Shown here: one piece after another, positions 6,809-9,612 of the stretch
How the letters are laid out: each line of letters opens with the position of its first letter
How positions within the stretch are numbered: position 1 is the stretch's first letter
DNA from: Alphaproteobacteria bacterium
GTDB lineage: Bacteria > Pseudomonadota > Alphaproteobacteria > Rs-D84
Length of the DNA stretch: 9,612 bases
Assembly: GCA_017964865.1 (NCBI GenBank)
Contig: JAGCRE010000030.1
Coordinates: 1 to 9,612, forward strand
Direction of reading: 5' to 3'
The notes under the pieces: generated by a model
The model's input: the letters and a program-made list of their open reading frames with translations, nothing else
Told to the model about the DNA's origin: nothing
The model's database searches: none
Program-made: the position numbers and the translations under genes

Positions 6809-8430
6809 ATCGACCATTTAACAATTTTACCGATGAATTAAGACAACGTTTATCAATTGTTGATGTTATTTCACGTCGTGTTCCCTTGGTAAAAAAAGGT
6901 CAAAACTTTTGGGGATGTTGTCCATTTCATAATGAAAAAACACCATCTTTTTCGGTAACCGAAGATAAAGGTTTTTACCACTGTTTCGGGTGCGGGGAAC
7001 ACGGTGATATTATATCGTTCACAATGAAATCTGAAAATGTCGATTTCAAGACGGCTATACGCGAATTGGCAGATATGGCAGGCCTTAAAATGCCGGACTA
7101 TAAACCACGTGATGCTGCGGAAATTGCACGTGAAGAATCATATGTAAAAATTACCGATGATACCGCAACACTTTTCCAAAAAAAGTTATTCGAAGACGTT
7201 GGAAAACACGCATTAGAATATATTAAAAAACGTGGCTTTACCGATGACATGTTAAAAAAATATCGCATTGGATATGCCCCAAAAAATAATATCATTTCTG
7301 GAACCTTTACAAATGTAAAACAAGATATGTTAATTTCCACCGGATTGGTGCGACGCGGTGAATATGGGTTATACGATTTCTTTCGTGATAAATTGATGTT
7401 TCCAATATTCAATGCACATGGGCAAATTGTTGCTTTTTCTGGACGCTCGCTGGACGGCAGTGAACCAAAATACATAAACACAACCGACACCGAATTATTT
7501 CATAAACGGCAAACTATTTTTGGATTTAATTTCGCACGCGAATCAATTCATCGTGCAAACCGTTCTATTGTGGTTGAGGGGCAAATAGACGCAATTCAAA
7601 TGCAGTGTCATGGTTTTCCAGAAACAGTTGCACCATTGGGCACCGCATTAACCGAAAACCATATTGCAATTTTATGCAAGGCAAATCGTAACATCACATT
7701 TTGTTTTGATGGTGATACGGCTGGTCAAAAGGCAGCGGTGCGTGCATGCGGTATTGTTCTGCCATTTTTACGTGATAATTCCGATGTACGTTTTGCGTTT
7801 GTAACTGGCGGCAAAGACCCAGATGAAGTATTAAAGACCGGTGGTGTGGACGCCATGAAAAAAATTATTGATTCATCGGTTGGTATAATTGATTTTCTGT
7901 GGAACACAACAAACAATAACTATCTGGTGTCCACACCTGGCGGACGGTCCCAAGCTGAAAAATATCTTAAAAGCCAGATTGAAAAAATTGTGGATACGGA
8001 CTTTCGTCGTGAAATTGAAAACGAATATGATTCACGCAAATTTAATCAATGGCATAAATGGTCAAAAAAGAAAGATGATTTACCCCAGATTGAATTACCA
8101 AGTGTTGATGAAATAACAAAAAATACACTTGTATATATTGTAAATCGCTTTCCATCGATTGTTGAACAATATGGTGAATTTTTATCAACACTAAATATCG
8201 ATTTTGATGCACCAGTTGTTGCCGAATTAAATTTTGATTTAAAGTCCGCAGAAAAATATATCGTGTCATTAAAATTACAACGATATATTCAGCAATTAAA
8301 TAATGAAAAAAAATCTATTATTCAAATGGGTTTTTCAGGGGATGCGGGTGCCACAACACAAGTAAAAGAAATTGATAAACAATTAAAGTCTGCAAAAGAA
8401 AATCTTGAACGATTAGTAGATATGGAATAA
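6805..8430 (+). CDS. dnaG: DNA primase DnaG
   Basis: Synthesises RNA primers at the replication fork; 541 residues, somewhat shorter than the 581 of E. coli. The N-terminal CHC2 zinc finger is complete (Cys39, His42, Cys60, Cys63 in CPFHNEKTPSF and YHCFGCGEHGD). The core shows FSGRSLDGSEPKYINTTDTE (211-230) and the TOPRIM metal sites VEGQIDAI (257-264, Glu258), FDGDTAGQKA (301-310, Asp302, Asp304) and KDPDEVL (337-343, Asp338). The region after about 430 should be the DnaB-binding domain; it is short and I see no recognisable motif. The start is the ATG overlapping the topA stop (ATGA), with no strong Shine-Dalgarno, so coupling to topA is likely. Unlike the classic rpsU-dnaG-rpoD arrangement, no rpoD follows; a terminator-like hairpin comes right after the stop. 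Confidence 0.97.
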   Translation: MNRPFNNFTDELRQRLSIVDVISRRVPLVKKGQNFWGCCPFHNEKTPSFSVTEDKGFYHCFGCGEHGDIISFTMKSENVDFKTAIRELADMAGLKMPDYKPRDAAEIAREESYVKITDDTATLFQKKLFEDVGKHALEYIKKRGFTDDMLKKYRIGYAPKNNIISGTFTNVKQDMLISTGLVRRGEYGLYDFFRDKLMFPIFNAHGQIVAFSGRSLDGSEPKYINTTDTELFHKRQTIFGFNFARESIHRANRSIVVEGQIDAIQMQCHGFPETVAPLGTALTENHIAILCKANRNITFCFDGDTAGQKAAVRACGIVLPFLRDNSDVRFAFVTGGKDPDEVLKTGGVDAMKKIIDSSVGIIDFLWNTTNNNYLVSTPGGRSQAEKYLKSQIEKIVDTDFRREIENEYDSRKFNQWHKWSKKKDDLPQIELPSVDEITKNTLVYIVNRFPSIVEQYGEFLSTLNIDFDAPVVAELNFDLKSAEKYIVSLKLQRYIQQLNNEKKSIIQMGFSGDAGATTQVKEIDKQLKSAKENLERLVDME

Positions 8431-8460
8431 AAAAACACCGGTAAATACCGGTATTTTTTT
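8431..8460. terminator. Bidirectional intrinsic terminator between dnaG and ychF
   Basis: Two copies of ACCGGT (8437-8442 and 8447-8452) can pair around the loop AAAT. A C/A mismatch follows, and then the flanking A run (8431-8435) pairs with the T run (8454 onward). The A tract on the left and T tract on the right let the same hairpin work in both directions, which suits two convergent genes. It begins one base after the dnaG stop and ends eight bases before the ychF stop. Confidence 0.85.
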
Positions 8461-8468
8461 ACTAACCA

Positions 8469-9548
8469 CTAATTATTAAACAAGAAATGACATATATCAC
8501 CGTCTTGCATAACATAGTCGCGACCAACGGTTCGCATTTTTCCGGCCTCTTTAACCGCAACTTCACCACCCAGTTCCAGCCAATCGACCGGCGATATTAT
8601 TTCGGCCCTTATAAAACCCTTTTCAAAATCGGTATGAATTTTACCCGCGGCTTGGGGTGCCGTCATACCACGTGTTATTGTCCATGCGTGTGCTTCCTTT
8701 GGTCCCACAGTATAAAATGTTTGCAGACCCAGTGTTTCATAACCCGTCTTGATAACCTGGTCCAGGCCCGATTCATTTAACCCCAATTCACCCAAAAACA
8801 TCTTGCGTTCATCGGGGTCAACAATCTGTGCAATTTCCATTTCTATTTTTGATGAAATTATTAGAACTGGTGATTCACCACCAAATTTATTTTTAACCAA
8901 ATCAGAATATTTATTTCCACTTCCCGCTGATTCTTCATCAACATTACATACATAAATTACCGGCTTTGCGGTAAGCAAATTAAACGGTGTAGCATCCACC
9001 CCCGATTTACGTGCCGGTGTTCCAGATTCCAGGCCAGATTTAATTGTATTCGCATCACCCAATAATTTTATTGCAACCTTGTCCAGTCCATGTGCCTTTT
9101 TTTCCAGGTTTTTTATTTGTTTTTCCAAACTTTCAATATCAGCCAAGGCAAGTTCTGTTTCAATTGTATCAATATCTGATAATGGATCTATTTTACCGTT
9201 CACATGAACAATATCATCATTTTCAAAACAGCGAACAACATGAATTATTGCATCGGTTGATAAAATATTACCCAGAAATTTATTACCCAAACCTTCACCG
9301 GTCGACGCCCCTTTGACCAGTCCGGCAATATCGACTATTTCCAGTTGCGTCGGTATAATTTTTGCCGCATTGACCGTTTTTGCCAGTTCCAGTAAAGTTT
9401 CATCTGGCACAACAACACGACCAGTATTTGGTTCGATAGTGCAAAATGGATAATTTTGTGCGTCGGCCGCGGCACTTTGTGTTAATGCATTAAATAACGT
9501 CGATTTTCCAACATTTGGTAAACCAACAATTCCACAATTGAATCCCAT
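8469..9548 (-). CDS. ychF: Redox-linked ribosome-binding ATPase YchF (Obg/OLA1 family)
   Basis: Cytosolic P-loop NTPase of the Obg-related YchF/OLA1 group, 359 residues against the usual 363 or so. Family members bind ribosomes, prefer ATP over GTP, and are reported to affect the oxidative stress response. Seen here: G1 loop GLPNVGKST (9-17), the YPFCTIEPN switch region (33-41), G3 DIAGLVKGAS (73-82), and NVDEE at 202-206 in place of the GTPase NKxD motif, consistent with ATP preference. A helical, probably coiled-coil insert covers about 128-165, and a TGS domain forms the C-terminus (about 276-357, ending DGDICHFLFNN). The ATG has AAAGGA seven bases upstream. It is convergent with dnaG across a shared terminator. 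The stop is TAG, the only one in the window. pth, a common neighbour in other bacteria, is not visible here. Confidence 0.97.
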   Translation of the reverse strand: MGFNCGIVGLPNVGKSTLFNALTQSAAADAQNYPFCTIEPNTGRVVVPDETLLELAKTVNAAKIIPTQLEIVDIAGLVKGASTGEGLGNKFLGNILSTDAIIHVVRCFENDDIVHVNGKIDPLSDIDTIETELALADIESLEKQIKNLEKKAHGLDKVAIKLLGDANTIKSGLESGTPARKSGVDATPFNLLTAKPVIYVCNVDEESAGSGNKYSDLVKNKFGGESPVLIISSKIEMEIAQIVDPDERKMFLGELGLNESGLDQVIKTGYETLGLQTFYTVGPKEAHAWTITRGMTAPQAAGKIHTDFEKGFIRAEIISPVDWLELGGEVAVKEAGKMRTVGRDYVMQDGDICHFLFNN

Positions 9549-9555
9549 ATAAAAA

Positions 9556-9561
9556 TCCTTT
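9556..9561 (-). promoter_or_regulatory. Shine-Dalgarno of ychF (AAAGGA)
   Basis: On the minus strand AAAGGA is followed by a seven-base AT-only spacer and the ATG at 9548-9546. It supports the MGFNCGIVG start, which is also the conserved start of the family. Confidence 0.75.
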
Positions 9562-9575
9562 ATAATTATGTGCGT

Positions 9576-9604
9576 AATATGTCATACATGTGGGAAAATT
9601 TCAA
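9576..9604 (-). promoter_or_regulatory. Candidate promoter of ychF
   Basis: On the minus strand TTGAAA (9604-9599) and CATATT (9581-9576) are separated by 17 bases. This predicts a transcription start near 9569 and a leader of about 20 bases that contains the Shine-Dalgarno. Match quality is moderate (-35 five of six, -10 four of six), and position and leader length fit well. No other gene is visible in the 64 bases to the window edge. Confidence 0.45.
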
Positions 9605-9612
9605 TATAAAAC

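Noticed and set aside
1..9612. Mobile element, CRISPR array, tRNA or rRNA, toxin-antitoxin or defence system
   Set aside because: Nearly all bases lie in recognised housekeeping genes. The three gaps (137, 38 and 64 bases) are too short and show no repeat arrays, cloverleaf or transposase remnants.
1..9612. Reassigned TGA codon, known in some reduced alphaproteobacteria
   Set aside because: TGA ends mreC and topA exactly where the family length and the next start codon require, and tryptophan is encoded by TGG, so the standard code holds.

Overview
This window is ordinary bacterial chromosome made almost entirely of housekeeping genes. I find no mobile element, CRISPR array, rRNA, tRNA or defence cassette, and no convincing sign of an undescribed system. 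All three stop codons end genes here (TAA, TGA and TAG), so the standard bacterial code applies. Base composition is AT-rich: one 60-base stretch I counted is 40% GC, and the rest looks similar. The PBP2, with its Cys-Trp...GHG segment and Ser-Cys-Asp motif, together with the mreC-mreD-mrdA-rodA order, fits a low-GC alphaproteobacterium (a host-associated or gut lineage, or a Rickettsiales/Holosporales-like group). That assignment is inference from remembered family patterns, not a search.

Layout from left to right. The minus strand at the left edge carries rpmI (ribosomal protein L35), read out of the window. After a divergent AT-rich gap of 137 bases, six plus-strand genes run from about 344 to 8430 with overlaps or gaps of at most 3 bases: mreC, mreD, mrdA (PBP2), rodA (mrdB), topA and dnaG. 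A compact hairpin with A and T tracts on both sides then separates dnaG from the convergent minus-strand gene ychF. A plausible ychF promoter lies at the right edge.

How the genes work together. MreC and MreD are membrane parts of the elongasome (Rod complex). They link the MreB cytoskeleton to the peptidoglycan polymerase pair RodA (SEDS glycosyltransferase) and PBP2 (transpeptidase), which build the lateral wall. TopA relaxes negative supercoils and DnaG makes replication primers. The unbroken spacing suggests one transcript joining cell elongation to DNA topology and replication priming. MreB is not next to mreC, and rpoD does not follow dnaG, so both differ from common bacterial arrangements. 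RpmI and YchF are linked to the ribosome and lie on the opposite strand at either end.
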